This document shows, in pieces, positions 51,400-63,330 of a stretch of DNA of 64,000 nucleotides. Position numbers and translations under genes: made by a program. The notes under the pieces were generated by a model. The model did not search any database. It saw nothing but the letters and a program-made list of their open reading frames with translations, and was not told the DNA's origin. Source of the stretch: Onchocerca volvulus (taxonomy: Eukaryota; Nematoda; Chromadorea; Rhabditida; Onchocercidae); NCBI GenBank assembly GCA_000499405.2, contig HG738141.1:1098642-1162641 (forward strand). The letters run 5' to 3'. Every line of letters begins with the position of its first letter. Positions within the stretch are counted from its first letter, which is position 1.

Positions 51400-53700
51400 C
51401 ATTTTGCCCCAGTTTTGCACTTATTGATCAAAGATCGGCCTGACATCAGCACGAGCATTTTCTTAATTGCAAATGAAAAGATTACTAATCAATGATAAGA
51501 AAGTTTATCATGAGCAATGATGAACAAATCTCTTTCGTAAAACACTGCAAAGAATCTAATATGAATTGGAATTCCAATTTCATTTTTACTTTTGTATTCC
51601 GTTATCTCATTATCAGTCATTTGTTGATCAAATTGGAATTGATTAACTTGAAAATAATGGAAACAACGAATTTAAAATAGAGTAGCCAATGAAAAATTGC
51701 ATTTGATTGTTACAAAAATACTTAAAAATACATAAAATGGACAATCAATAAAGTTTGATTTGCCTCAAATTTATCAAATTAACGTCACCAAATGATCTGA
51801 TCACGTAAACAAATGAAATATTTCGGAAAAATAGAATATTTCATGGAATGCATTTCACCGATAAAATAATTCGAAAAGAATTTCGCTATTTTTCAAAATT
51901 AGTAGTCATATTTACACAAATATTTGCAAAAATTGAAAATTCTCCGGGAAATATTTAAGTATTCATTGATGCTTATGGTTGCTGAATTAGAAATATTCTT
52001 TAAAATTGTATGAAACAAAACTATTTTTCGAAAAATCTTTTTTTCCGATAACTGCTATGAATATAGTTGTTTTTTCCGGTAATCAAATGGAACCAGTAAT
52101 GGAAATGAATTAAATTTAATCGAATTAAAGTATTTTGAAGTTTGCAGTTAGCAAGGATAGAAGTTCGTTAAATTCAATTGTCATATGTTCATAACTAAGA
52201 GTACATCTATTTGCTCATAAATTCACCTCATACATCAAGATATCTCGATTCAGCGCTATAATTCTTCAGTAAGAAATTCTTCGAATTTTATATCATAAAA
52301 TAAAATCGCTGAAAATCGTTTTTTCCTGAGAAATTTTGGATTGAAACAGTTTTAATTTTGTTAAATTCATTACTGGATGTGATGATTTGAGACCGTAAAA
52401 TTAGCAAATTATGGCGATAAATATTTGAATAATCTTAAAATCAGGAAAGTAGTAAACTTCTTCTTTACTATATTCATTTATCCGTCATTTTTGGACAGAA
52501 AAAGCTTCAATTTAAATAATTACTAATATGCAATGACTGTGCTTATGTTTGACATATTTTGTTTCGTTTAGTATGAGTAAAAATATTAATATTTGGTGAA
52601 ATAAAATTTTAAATTATTTCATTTTTCTTGCCTATTTCATATTAAATATTTTAAAATTTATTTCATTCTTATTTATCTGTCATTGATTAATTAAGAAAAT
52701 CCCATCAAATCTGTACATTTTTACCACATAAATTTTTCGTTTTCATTTGTACCATTCTGATTTAAAAATGTCGACGAAATTTTTATGCGTCCTGTTGAAA
52801 CTGGTCAAAGTTAAACAAATAAATAGTTTTCTTTCAAAATGATGGATTAATTGGTCATTTTATAAATAATTCGCTTAATTTATATCCAACAATACTAAGT
52901 ATTCAGAGGAAAATAACATAACACAATTCCTATGTATATTTATCAATATTATCTAATGGAAACTAGAAGCAAGCATGATTTGGTGACACTCTAATCTGTC
53001 ATCGATATACAATCAATCGATGAAACGGATTTTTTTACTCCCACCTTTTATAGTTATAAGCAGCAATTCAGATCATGTTTACTGATAAGAATATCATCGG
53101 TATTTTTGATTAGATATTCGCTAAATTCACGACGTTTGTTAAATTTTGAATTATTGAAATTCAGTTTTCTCTCTTTTTTTTTTCATGTGATTAATGCATT
53201 TTTTCCTATTTTTTATCATCTCTTTTCCAAGCAACTCAAAAGATCTAGACATTCTATCTCAGACAATGCTACTTTTCAGCAAAATACAGTTCAATGGAAA
53301 AATAAGCTGGTATCAAACAAAGAGACTAGAAATCAACTTGGCTCTACATTATCCTTCAACCGTAGGCTATTTAACGAATAAGGAATTAAACAGCCAAAAT
53401 TAAAAACCAAATCTTGCAATAATTTTGTTAGAATGCTTTGATTCTTTCTTGGAATTCAAAAAATATGGAATAGAAAGTTGAAATTAAGCTGAAATATTTG
53501 CATCATACGTTTGAAGTTCAATTTTTTCATTCATTTTTTCCGTTTCTTTTCTCTCCTTTCAGGACATTCACGTCATTACGTATACAAGGTGAATTCAATT
53601 ATTAAAGTAAATTAAAAATGGACAGAGCGACAGCTTGTTTGTTGACTATTCTAGATTGTTATGAGAAAGATATATATTTACTCAATCAGCAAATACGATA
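51400..53700. other. Intergenic upstream of the heat-shock gene
   Basis: AT-rich and without a recognised gene. Overlapping open frames at 53.1-53.4 kb on the plus strand look mildly coding-like in their second half, but they have no plausible ATG (one starts at TTG) and match no family I know. Confidence 0.5.
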
Positions 53701-53710
53701 ATCGAAGTTG

Positions 53711-53716
53711 TTTATT
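53711..53716 (-). terminator. AATAAA poly(A) signal of the 53.8-kb ground-like gene
   Basis: AATAAA on the minus strand, 90 bases downstream of the stop codon. Confidence 0.55.
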
Positions 53717-53805
53717 TCAATTTATTTGACCATTGGCCTTTGTTGATTTTAAAAGTTTGTTTGCTATAAGAACACATTAAGGGATAATCATTTTATCATG
53801 AAATT

Positions 53806-55604
53806 TTATGAAGATCTGAAAACATAACAGGATACATTATTTTGCTGGACCAAGCAAAAGTCTTGGCTTTGAGCGGTATAGGCCAAATCACCAGTGGCAC
53901 AAATGATACTGTATGGAATGGAAGGATACTTGGCTGTGACTGCTTTTTGGATCATTTCTTTGGCTAACCAAACATCATTCACCAAATTCTGCAATATTCA
54001 GATAAGATGACTGTCGAGATATTTGAGATGACATTGCTTGGCTCAGAGCGATAAAGCAAAAGAGAATTTCTTTTACAAGAAATCCAACCAAGTTAAGAAG
54101 ATGAGGTGGAACTTTATCACAAATTTCATTTTGAGTATCATCTCTTTGAAATGACAAAAGTTAAATTCTCAAATTTCAAAATTGAAATTGAAAAATTTTC
54201 ACTGTCTCTATTAGTTCTTGTTATATTTATTTGAAATTACAATATTATAGGTTCTTTTTGAGCAATAAAATTTCCTTTTTTTTTTCGATTTTTTCAGGCT
54301 TTAGAAATTAATTTGAAGTTGCAAGCAAATTTGAACTTTCAACTCAGTAATACATTAGGCAATCGACAGATAAACAAACATGCTAATTATTAATCGATTC
54401 TATTTGAAATGTTAATCTATTCCACTGAAATATTATTGGTACGATATACTTTTTAGGATGAAATTTTTATAAAAATAGTGTAAAATTAAACTTTATAATA
54501 ATTAATTAATTAAAAATTTTATGCACAAACAACTAGTCATAATAGATGTCATCGCTTAATTAATGTCATTTTATTAAATCAGAAATGAAATACCTGTTTA
54601 ATAGCATCCCGTAAAGTAGTATTGTTACAAGATGGATTATCGTTCGAGCTTTGCACTTCTCTTGCAAACGCACGAGCGTTCAATTCACGTCGTTTTCGAG
54701 ATCGAAATTTGCATTGACTGTCGCAACAGCAAGGAGACTGAAGAAAATTGCGACAAAATTTGAATTTTATTATTTTTCACATAGCAATATCATCAAATTA
54801 TCTTTTTCTTTTCTTCTCTTCGGAATGAAGAAATTAATCTTTTGAGAGATTGCATTGAAAAGCATTACAGCTGAGCGAATTTGGACCATTTTAGTAAGTG
54901 AATGAACTAAATTTTAAGCTAGAAATAATTTTAAGCAAGTATAAAATATTGAAATTTACCGGGCATGGACACGGTAACGGCGCAAGTGGTGGTGGAGGTG
55001 GTGGTGGTGGTGGTGGTGGAGGTGGCAAAGGTGGAAGCGCAGGAAGACTCGGTTGACAAGGACAAGGCAGTGGCTGAAAAAAAAAATTCTATAAATTTAG
55101 GCTTTTTTACAAATCGTAGCATATTTTTCTCTATGATATCAAAATGTGAGCTAATCTTTTGGTAAATATTAGCGTTAGGCGCATTTGAGAATTGTAATCG
55201 GTAAATTAAATTTTACAGAATGAGTAATTTCAAACAAATGAAAAAATATTCAAATTTACCGGAAGACAAGGACAAGGTAATGGTTGAAGTGGAGGTAGAG
55301 TTGGTAAAGGTGGTAAAGGTGGTAAAGGTGGGAAAGCTGGTAGCATAGGACATGCACAAGGACAAGGTAGTGGTTGAAATGGTGGTAAAGATTGTAGCAG
55401 AGGACATGGACAAGAACAAGGCTGTGGTGGTGGTGGTGGCGGTAGTGGCGGTAGTGGTGGTGGTGGTGGTGGTAGTGGTGGTAGTGGTTGTTGCGGTACA
55501 CATGGTGCTGAACCAATCTGTCCACAACCATATCCAGATGCAACTGATGCTATCACCGCAGCATAAAAGATTATCGAAGTTTTAGCAGGTAGTAATTGTC
55601 CCAT
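53806..55604 (-). CDS. Ground-like domain secreted protein with Pro/Cys-rich region
   Basis: Four exons, all joined in phase 0: 55260-55604, 54960-55073, 54594-54737 and 53806-53988 (261 aa). A hydrophobic signal sequence (about residues 9-25) is followed by a long proline/leucine region punctuated by repeats of PLPCPC. Then SPCCCDSQC opens the ground-like domain, a furin-type basic run (RSRKRR, 165-170) follows, then SCNNTTLRDAI, and the last exon carries DFCLV and SCYVF with conserved cysteines 231, 246 and 255. Ground-like (grd/grl) proteins are hedgehog-related nematode secreted proteins made mainly by epidermal and other cuticle-contacting cells. The start was set at the ATG 8 bases after a TTCTTAG acceptor, a candidate trans-splice site. 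The exon 3 and exon 4 donors and acceptors are standard. Confidence 0.85.
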
Positions 55605-55611
55605 ATTGAGA

Positions 55612-55620
55612 TCTAAGAAC
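55612..55620 (-). promoter_or_regulatory. Candidate SL acceptor before the ground-like start
   Basis: GTTCTTAG on the minus strand ends at 55613, 8 bases before the ATG. No upstream exon was found, so trans-splicing is likely. Confidence 0.45.
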
Positions 55621-55891
55621 AATAATAATTAATTAATAGCCAAAGTTTGAATTCAATCAACTTCGATCACATTAAAAGCATCTTTGCATATCACTATCAC
55701 TATCACCACATATCACTATCATTACTTTTTTTTAAAATCTTCGTTTGAAGTTGAATTCATTGGATAAATATTCGCTTAGTTGAACAATAATACAAAATCA
55801 TTATTAGTAATTAATATGAAATCAACAAATTTAAAATTTGATTATTGCAAATGATAATATGAAAGGTCCATAATAAGAGAGGTATGAAGTT

Positions 55892-55989
55892 TTGCAGGTT
55901 GGTTATATTTGGAAGAACCTTTTGGTACCTTCCAAATATATCCAACCTGCAAACTTGGATATATTTGGAAGGTACCAAAAGGTTCTTCC
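55892..55989. repeat. Nested inverted repeat with two competing hairpins
   Basis: Arms 55911-55943 and 55957-55989 are perfect reverse complements over 33 bases around a 13-base loop. Separately, 55892-55915 pairs with 55929-55952 over 24 bases with one mismatch. The two hairpins share sequence, so only one can form at a time. Confidence 0.95.
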
Positions 55990-57571
55990 TAACTTTCTTA
56001 ATTCCTAATTTATGAGCCTGTATATTGGAAAAAAAAGATAGTATTTTGAAGGGAAATGCTAAAAATGATTTTTAATTCATTTGCAAACAAAAGAACATGC
56101 TCATGAAAAAAGAAAACTTGTAATAGTGATAGTTGAACAATCTTCAACTATTTTATAAACTAGACAGTAACCGCCTTTTAAATTGTCTTCATAACGGTTC
56201 TTCCTTTGATTTTTGATCAAAGAAATGGTGACATGAAAAAAAAGGAACTATCTTGCTGTCAACTTGTTTAAAATTATACACAATTATGTGTGTGAGTGGG
56301 CGGATGAGTGGGTATGTTTATTGAATTTCTAGTATTAATTAAAGTATTTTAACACAAAGACATTATCAGAATGTCTTTTATGTACAAAGATTTCTTTTCT
56401 TTTCTTTTTTTTCCATTTTTCAAGGTTAAGTGAGACGTCCGCCTTCATTTCAAAGTTTTAGCAGAAGAAAGCAAGACAAAATAAGAGCGAATGAAGGAGC
56501 ATTTTCCTGTTTAAAATCATAAAACTTGAAAATTCCAGAAATTTCAAATTACTTTTAATTGTTTCGAAATTTCATAAAATCGTTGAATGAATGATACGAT
56601 ATGATTGAAAAATGCTTGAAATGTACGATAGCGTAAAGTAAAGATCATTTATGGTTTAAATTGATTTTTATTCTCAGTTTAATCTAACTTTTAATTTATC
56701 TTTTAGCTTGACTCTTCTCTTTCAATAGTTACTTTATTGCAGCCTACTGTAGCAGCGCTTATTGATGATCAAATTAGAATTGGAAATTTCAAGTCTTACT
56801 CAAATTCAAATTTATTTTCCGGTAAACTATTTGAAATTTTGGATACAATTATAATTATTCAATATTTTCCCTGAACAGAGGATCCAGTGAATCATTTCAT
56901 TTCATTTCGTTACATTATTAGTAACTTGGAATATCGCACATTAAGCTTACAATTATTGAAAATTCTGCATGTGAAACTGCATACAAGTTTGCGCAACCTG
57001 AAATTACTCCGGAATTTTAAACTCCCCAAAAATTTGTTTTTGCAAGCAAGCAACTTATTTTTTGCATTATATTCTATGAATTTGCATTATATTCTATCAA
57101 ATTTAAGCGGTAAAATTTGAAAATGAAAATTTCCGAAAAAAAAAACTCGAAATAAAGCTACAACAACAGGAAAAGTATGAATGATAGGAATTTAATTAGG
57201 GCAAAATTTGAAATTGGTAATCGAAGAAAAGTTTCCATAAGTAAAGTGTAATAGTATGAATATCAGAAATGGAAGATGGATAAATTAAATTGCCATTTGA
57301 ATTGAGCTAAAATAAAGTGAGAGGAATTCATTCCTTAATTAATTTGTTAGTTTTAATGAAGAAGCATCGTGATATTTTCAAAAATAATATTTGAATTAAA
57401 AAAAATATAAAATTGAAGATATATAATTATATATCATATCGCCTGAAGGCATCCTGTTTTTTTTTTTTTGTCTGTCCTGATTTGTTTTTTTGTTTTTGTT
57501 TTATCATCATTATCAATCAAATGGAAGTTTGTTATTTTCTGCTTTCCTATCAGTTCTTGTTTTACCACCAC

Positions 57572-57572
57572 T

Positions 57573-57621
<49 letters not shown>
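57572..57621. repeat. (TTA)n microsatellite
   Basis: About 16 TTA units with one interruption, in the intergenic gap. Confidence 0.95.
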
Positions 57622-57622
<1 letters not shown>

Positions 57623-58663
57623 CATGTGATCATGTTATCATTCTTTTGTTTCATTTCCAAAAAATAGAACTTGTTTATTAAATTCAAATATGCATGCTGC
57701 ATGACAAAGACAGGCAAGAGTATGCAAAATCAAGCAAATTCTTCAAAAGAATTCTTTGAGAAATGAGTTGAAAGATGAATGAAAATGATGACCTTGAAAT
57801 TACGGCTACAATAAAGATTTTTCATTTTCATTTTGATAATTTCGTTTTAATTGCATTACACAATGCTTTGCAATCATATTAATTACAGATGTGTAATATA
57901 GTAGAACTGAAAAAAATGTCTTTTTGATAAATATTCGAAATTCTAATATTAAATGAATAAATAAATGAAATCAAAATTTTTTAGACTGATTTTTGCTCTC
58001 TTCATCATATTCTAATAATTAATGAATTGTTGAAAGTTTTCTTTTTTTTAAATGTAGAATGAATATAGCAACAAAGCAAATTATCATCGTTTATACAAAT
58101 AATCATTAGCAATGAGCAAAAAAAAAATAAAATGAATTGACATACTTAATTTCATTAAAAACAACAAAAAAAGATAATTGAATTAGAACAAACAATATTT
58201 AATTGAATTATTATCATGGATATAGGTTATTAGTTCGAGAAAATTGTCGAGATTATCAATTTAAATACAAAGTAAATGATGCAATGATACATGACGAAAG
58301 AATTACCATATCAATATCAGTTAGGATTATAATTTGATGATTAAAATTAACAAGTGAAATTTTTAATTATTAACAGATCAAAGTTTTGATTAATTCTAAT
58401 TAAACTTGATAATTAATATTACCAATAATTTCATTTGATAACGTAAAGTAGCAAAATGAAAAGAATGTTAATAGATTATATATATTTTCAGCAAATTGCA
58501 TTTTTTATTATTCGAATTTTTTCCTTTGTAAAATTTTATTTCGAAATGATAAGGCAAGAATTAATCGAAATTTTTAACATTTATCTCAGAAATGAAACAA
58601 ATATTAATGAAAATATTTCAAAAATAACAATTCATTTTTTCATTTTTTTTTTTTAAATTTAAT

Positions 58664-61182
58664 TCAACGAGTTCTGAAAGCATAGCATACAGTACCTCTG
58701 GTGGATACTTCACAAAATTCAACTGTATGTGTCACATAAGTGAAGTCACCTTTCGAACAGATAACATTGAACGGTGCGGCAAATTTCTTCTCGACAGCTC
58801 GTTGTATTGCCCGTTTCGATCGTGATGGATCTCTTCCGATATTCTGAAATTCGACTTCATTTCTTTTTTCACTCTTGATTTTTTCAAAATAAAAAAATTT
58901 CGATCAAAAATTAATGCCTATCAGATTTAATTTATCAATTTATCAATACTAACGAGAAAGCTTGGAGAGTAGAAGAGAAAAAAAAATTTCAACTTATTAA
59001 ATTTTTAAATTAAAAAATTTCATTTTCCACTTTTTTTTTCTTTGGTCAGACTAAAATTAAGAAATTATTTCAAACTTCAAAAAATATCCAATCTCATTCT
59101 ATTCGAATATCATTTAGATTTTTCACCAATCCCATCGAAATGCAGTTTGATACGAATTATGCAAAGGCATCATATCGCATCGTTTTGATAAAAAATTTTA
59201 TTAAAATTTACTTCATTGAATTGAAGATATGTATATTTATGTGTGTTTTATAAGCAATTTTTTTTTTTTGTTATTTTCTTTTCGCTTCAGGTAATGAAAT
59301 TAATAAGATGAAATATAATAAAGAGAGCATTTGAAGATTATAATCGATAACGAAGAATGTGGTGATAAATGTAAAAGACATCGCATAGTTTAGCCAATGT
59401 CTTGTCATCGAAACTTTTTCAAAATAATAAAAATTGGCGACAATGGAAACGGAATAAATGATAGGATGGCAGTGATCATTAGTTCTATTTTAAGATAACA
59501 AAAGATTGCCTTTTTCAACTTGATTTCATATGGCAGAAAGTGAAATTCAACTGGCTACAATGACATTTTATTTTACAAACAATCAAATAATTTGAGCGAA
59601 CGAATGTATCCGATGTGTTCAGCCAACTTATCGCTGAAATTTTTTGACATGAAGAGGAATGAATGATTTGAAATTTTCAATGAGAAGAAAATGAACAGAC
59701 GAGGAATGTTAGGTTTCGATTTCAAAGAATTTCGAATTGAGTAAATTTTTGTCAAGATTGAAGTTATCTTGGCATTTGACGGAAAAAATTCTCGATGAAA
59801 ACCTACCGCCATCATCAATTTTGCCATCTCGTAATTTTTACATTTGGTTCTGCGATTCCGTCTAATATTGTATGTGTTTGCAACTAATAATACTGCATTG
59901 CTATTTCGTGCCATGCAACTTGCACCACTGCATCGCGTGCAACAATCATGCACCGCTGCACCGCGTGCAACATATGGGAAATTATCAATAGCTTGATTCT
60001 GAATATTGAAAATATGCAGATAGCTTCGAGTAAATAGGAAATTTTTATCAAATAATTAAGTAGTCCGGATACGATCACGTATCAAATCGATTTTGAAATG
60101 TCATCTTTCTTTCACTGTGCTCTGATATTCAAATTTTTAGAATAACACTCAAACTTATCAAACTTATCAGTAACTGAAATTGAAATATCATTGAAAGCAA
60201 CTTCAAATTGGTCAGAGAATTAAGCAACTGAATTAGTTTTATAGTATTTTTGTTTTGTTTTTTTCATTATTTTCAACATTTCATTTGATTTTTTTAAATT
60301 CAAAATTAATTCTCAAATGGAATGTTTCTTATTTTTTTTCTGAAAAATTAAAAATAAAAAGAAATTTAAATTGATAAATTTGCCTACCTGTACCGGTAGC
60401 TTTTCATTAAAGCCTGATGATGGTTTGATTGTTGTCAAGTAAAGATCCTGAATATTTTTGAACTTGAGACTACTTCCGCTAGTTAGCAAATCCAACTGCG
60501 GAGATGGAATGATGAGCATACCTTTGGGAAGCATCAGTAACGTCTGATTTCTCGTTAACAGTTGCGTATTCTCATGACGGTTGAATTGTTGAGGACCTGA
60601 GGTCATAGGTTGATTCTTATGACGGTTGAGTTCTTGAGGACTTGAGGTCATAGGCTGATTGTCATGACGGTTGAAACGTTGAGGACTTGAGGTTATGGGT
60701 TGAGAAGAAGGTGGAGGAGAGGGAGATGGCAGAGGACAAGGTGGACAATCGGATTCGATCTCAGATGATGTTTTATCAGAAGTTGATGATACATCTAACG
60801 AAGATTCACTTCCTTCCGTTGAACTGTTTGGATCAACATCTTTCGAATTACAATCTGCTGATGACGATCCGCATCCGGTTGTTTTCACGGATTTATCACC
60901 TTTCCAATCATTATTATCATTTACGGAAGGAGGTGATGATATACGATTGCAACAACAATTACAACAATAATCAGCAATAACATTCTTATCAATATTGCAG
61001 TTAGCAATCCCACAATCCAGCATTCCTCGATGATGATGATGATAACACTTAGTTTGAGTACATCTTGATGATCCCGAAGATCTTCCTGAATTTTCATCAC
61101 AATTTGTACCGCCACAGTTTCCATGTGTCATATCTCGAAGTAAGCCAAAACTGAGAATTACGACAAAAAACCACTGGAACAT
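58664..61182 (-). CDS. Ground-like domain secreted protein with low-complexity N-terminal half
   Basis: Three exons join in phase 0: 60388-61182, 59807-59998 and 58664-58843 (388 aa). A signal peptide (about 1-20) precedes a Cys-rich segment with a His run and the cluster CCNCCCN, an acidic Ser/Thr stretch, a Pro/Ser run, three 15-residue repeats ending NRHxN, and a long linker. Exon 2 opens the ground-like domain with HDCCTRC, has a furin-type site (RRNRR, 311-315) and TKCKNYEMAKLMMA; exon 3 gives FNVICSKGDF, EFCEV and VCYAF. The arrangement matches the neighbouring 53.8-kb gene exon for exon over the domain, so these are tandem paralogs of the nematode hedgehog-related secreted family. The ATG directly follows TTTCCAG, a likely spliced-leader acceptor. 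The middle exon was recovered because its phase and conserved residues fit. Confidence 0.85.
60571..60705. repeat. Three tandem 45-bp coding repeats
   Basis: In-frame units inside exon 1 of the 58.7-kb ground-like gene, with ATGACGGTTGA recurring at 60574, 60619 and 60664. They encode 15-residue units of the form QPMTSSPQxxNRHxN. Confidence 0.9.
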
Positions 61183-61189
61183 CTGGAAA

Positions 61190-62540
61190 TTTTCAGCATA
61201 ATTACGTAATAATACTTAAAAATGATGAAAATATTGCCTGACTGTGTTAATGATACGTTTAATTATCATAAATTACCTCATATTAATGAGAAAAATTAAA
61301 TTTTATCAAAAAATTTGAATCATTAAATTATCCGATGAGATTTACTTATTTTAAGCGCAAAATTATGTAATTTGAAATCGTTTAAACAGATCTAAAAGCA
61401 TCGAAATATGAAATTTATAATATGAAATGAATGCACAAATGCATTTAGTAGCATCGTTCGAGAAAGATAATTAAATTGAAATGTCCCACAATAGATGATA
61501 ATACTTTTTCAACGAATAATAATAATTTGTTCATGAAAATTACGTTATAGAAGATAAATGAACCAGTTCCTTAAACATAAACAGCTCTTTGATTAGCTTA
61601 ATCGTTCAATTTTATTATTATTATGATGGATAATTTTATTTCTCAGCATATATAATTAATTGATTACTTATTTAATTATTTCACTGGATGAGACCGTTTA
61701 ATTGTGCTAATTCTCGAAATATGATAAGTGTTATGCAGGAAATCAGAATTGCGCGAAAGAAGCAAAGGAAAATTTTGTTACCTTAAAATTTTAAATTTCA
61801 CAAATAAATCAATCAATTCAGCAGACGAATATTATCAATTTTACAATGAGATCCGAAAAGTTATGAAGTATTAAAAATATATTTGAAGATTTTAATTAAT
61901 ATTGTTATGATTTATATGAGTATTCAATTATTTATTATCACATGACAGTTAAAAAAGAAAAATAAAATCAAAAAAAGAAATAGACTTGTTGATGCTTCGA
62001 AATATATATTTGTCTTAAAATATATTAACATCATTTATTTATAGGTAATTATTAGGATACGATATAAAGATTAATACTTGAAAATAAAAAGAATTATTTC
62101 TCACATAAATCCTGAAATTAAATCCTGAAATCTGGAAATGGGAAGAAAAGAAGAGGAATTTCTATCGATCCATGAAATTGAATAATATAACGAGAGAAGT
62201 TACATTAGTGATGACAACAAAGTGAAAGTAAAAGTTAAAAAAAACTTTGCATATAATTTTTTTTACAGCAAATACATTTGCGTTGGCTTTTGTAAGATAA
62301 ATTTCAACAAAATATTTTTCAGCTATTTAAATATTAACATATTAGAGCAGCTTAATATAAAAGAAAAAGAAAAAACTTGGCAAGATAACCTGATTTCTGG
62401 CAGAAATGGTCGCCAAATAGCAATTCGTTTCATTATGATTTTTTAAAGAAGTCTATCTGATGCATTATTCAGAAACAAATCTTTCAACTCCAGAACATCT
62501 AATTAATTAAGTCTTTAAACAATCGTAGGTTCTAGCTAGG
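61190..62540. other. Upstream region of the 58.7-kb ground-like gene
   Basis: AT-rich with no exon recognised. The 62222-62446 frame is Lys/Asn/Phe-rich, lacks an ATG at its called start and shows no motif. Confidence 0.5.
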
Positions 62541-62542
62541 TT

Positions 62543-62608
62543 TTAGACTTAGACTTAGGCTTAGGCTTAGGCTTAGGCTTAGACTTAGACTTAGGCTTAG
62601 GCTTAGGC
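62543..62608. repeat. Interstitial telomeric repeat (TTAGGC/TTAGAC)
   Basis: Eleven hexamers in exact register: two TTAGAC, four TTAGGC, two TTAGAC, three TTAGGC, followed by a degenerate TTAAGTC. TTAGGC is the nematode telomere repeat. Confidence 0.95.
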
Positions 62609-62639
62609 TTAAGTCTGAGTCTCAATTCCATTATAATTT

Positions 62640-63330
62640 CCTTTGTGGGATTTCAACAAAAATTTGGCGACAATTTCATGAATTTCTGGTTCAAATATAT
62701 GTTTTGCGGCTTCGCTGTGTTCAACTCAGTTCTCGGATTCAAGTGCTCTTCTTTTTTTTTGTTTACTGGAAATATTTCTGAATTTGACGTAGTTTTTAAA
62801 TCTTTATTAGTCGAGTTTTGGTTTTTCTACCAATAATTTTCTTTGTCATTTTTTTCGCTTTTGAAAAGATTTTAATTATCACAACTTTTCACTTCGTATA
62901 CTGCCAAATGATCCGATGAAACTTTTCTCTTTGCCTTCTCCAATTCTGCCAAATTTTTTTGTTATTTTGAATTTTTGAATTCATCTTTACGTATCTTTTT
63001 TCAGGTTATCTCTAGCACTTTTCGTTTATTGATTGTTTTTGTCTTTGAAATAAATTTTTTGATCTAACCTTTGTCTTGGTCATTTTTTCTCATAGATTTG
63101 ATGAAGGAAAGGTTGAACTTGATTTTCGACTATCTCAGTAACATTGCTTGTTTCTGATCTTTTTTAAAATCTGTAGTTGGCATTGTCATTTCTTCACTTT
63201 ATGTTTAAGCTGTCATCTGAATCCATGGAATAGATGACTTCTTCACAATCACAACAATTTCCACAATTTTCAGAATCCTACTTCTGCTGCTCAAAAAAGA
63301 ATTGAGGGAATTGAATGGAAGAAATATATG
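62640..63330 (-). other. Possible decayed coding sequence
   Basis: On the minus strand long open stretches are broken by scattered stops in more than one frame. Pieces such as ENCGNCCDCEEVIYSMDSDD and NLAELEKAKRKVSSDHLAVYE have ordinary protein composition. This could be a degenerate gene or retroelement fragment, though A-rich DNA also yields Lys/Asn/Glu-rich frames. No family was recognised. Confidence 0.25.

Larger units (their letters stand above)
55620..58630. other. Intergenic between the two ground-like genes
   Basis: About 3 kb with no exon recognised. It contains a complex inverted repeat (55892-55989) and a TTA microsatellite (57572-57621). The promoter of the 53.8-kb gene should lie at its left end. 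Confidence 0.55.

Noticed and set aside
53106..53403. Two overlapping plus-strand frames
   Set aside because: One starts at TTG; neither has splice signals or similarity I can name, and their hydrophobic starts reflect T-rich DNA.
55213..55585. Other frames over the ground-like proline region (Thr-, His- and Val-rich frames)
   Set aside because: They are shadows of the CCA/CCT repeats; only the frame with the signal peptide and PLPCPC motifs joins in phase to the domain exons.
57413..57681. Tyr/Leu/Ile-rich open frames on both strands
   Set aside because: Translations of the TTA microsatellite.
58674..58695. A 22-base intron near the end of the 58.7-kb ground-like gene (donor GTACTG, acceptor TTTCAG)
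   Set aside because: Too short to splice, and reading through gives GTVCYAFRTR with the conserved final cysteine and a stop, matching its paralog.
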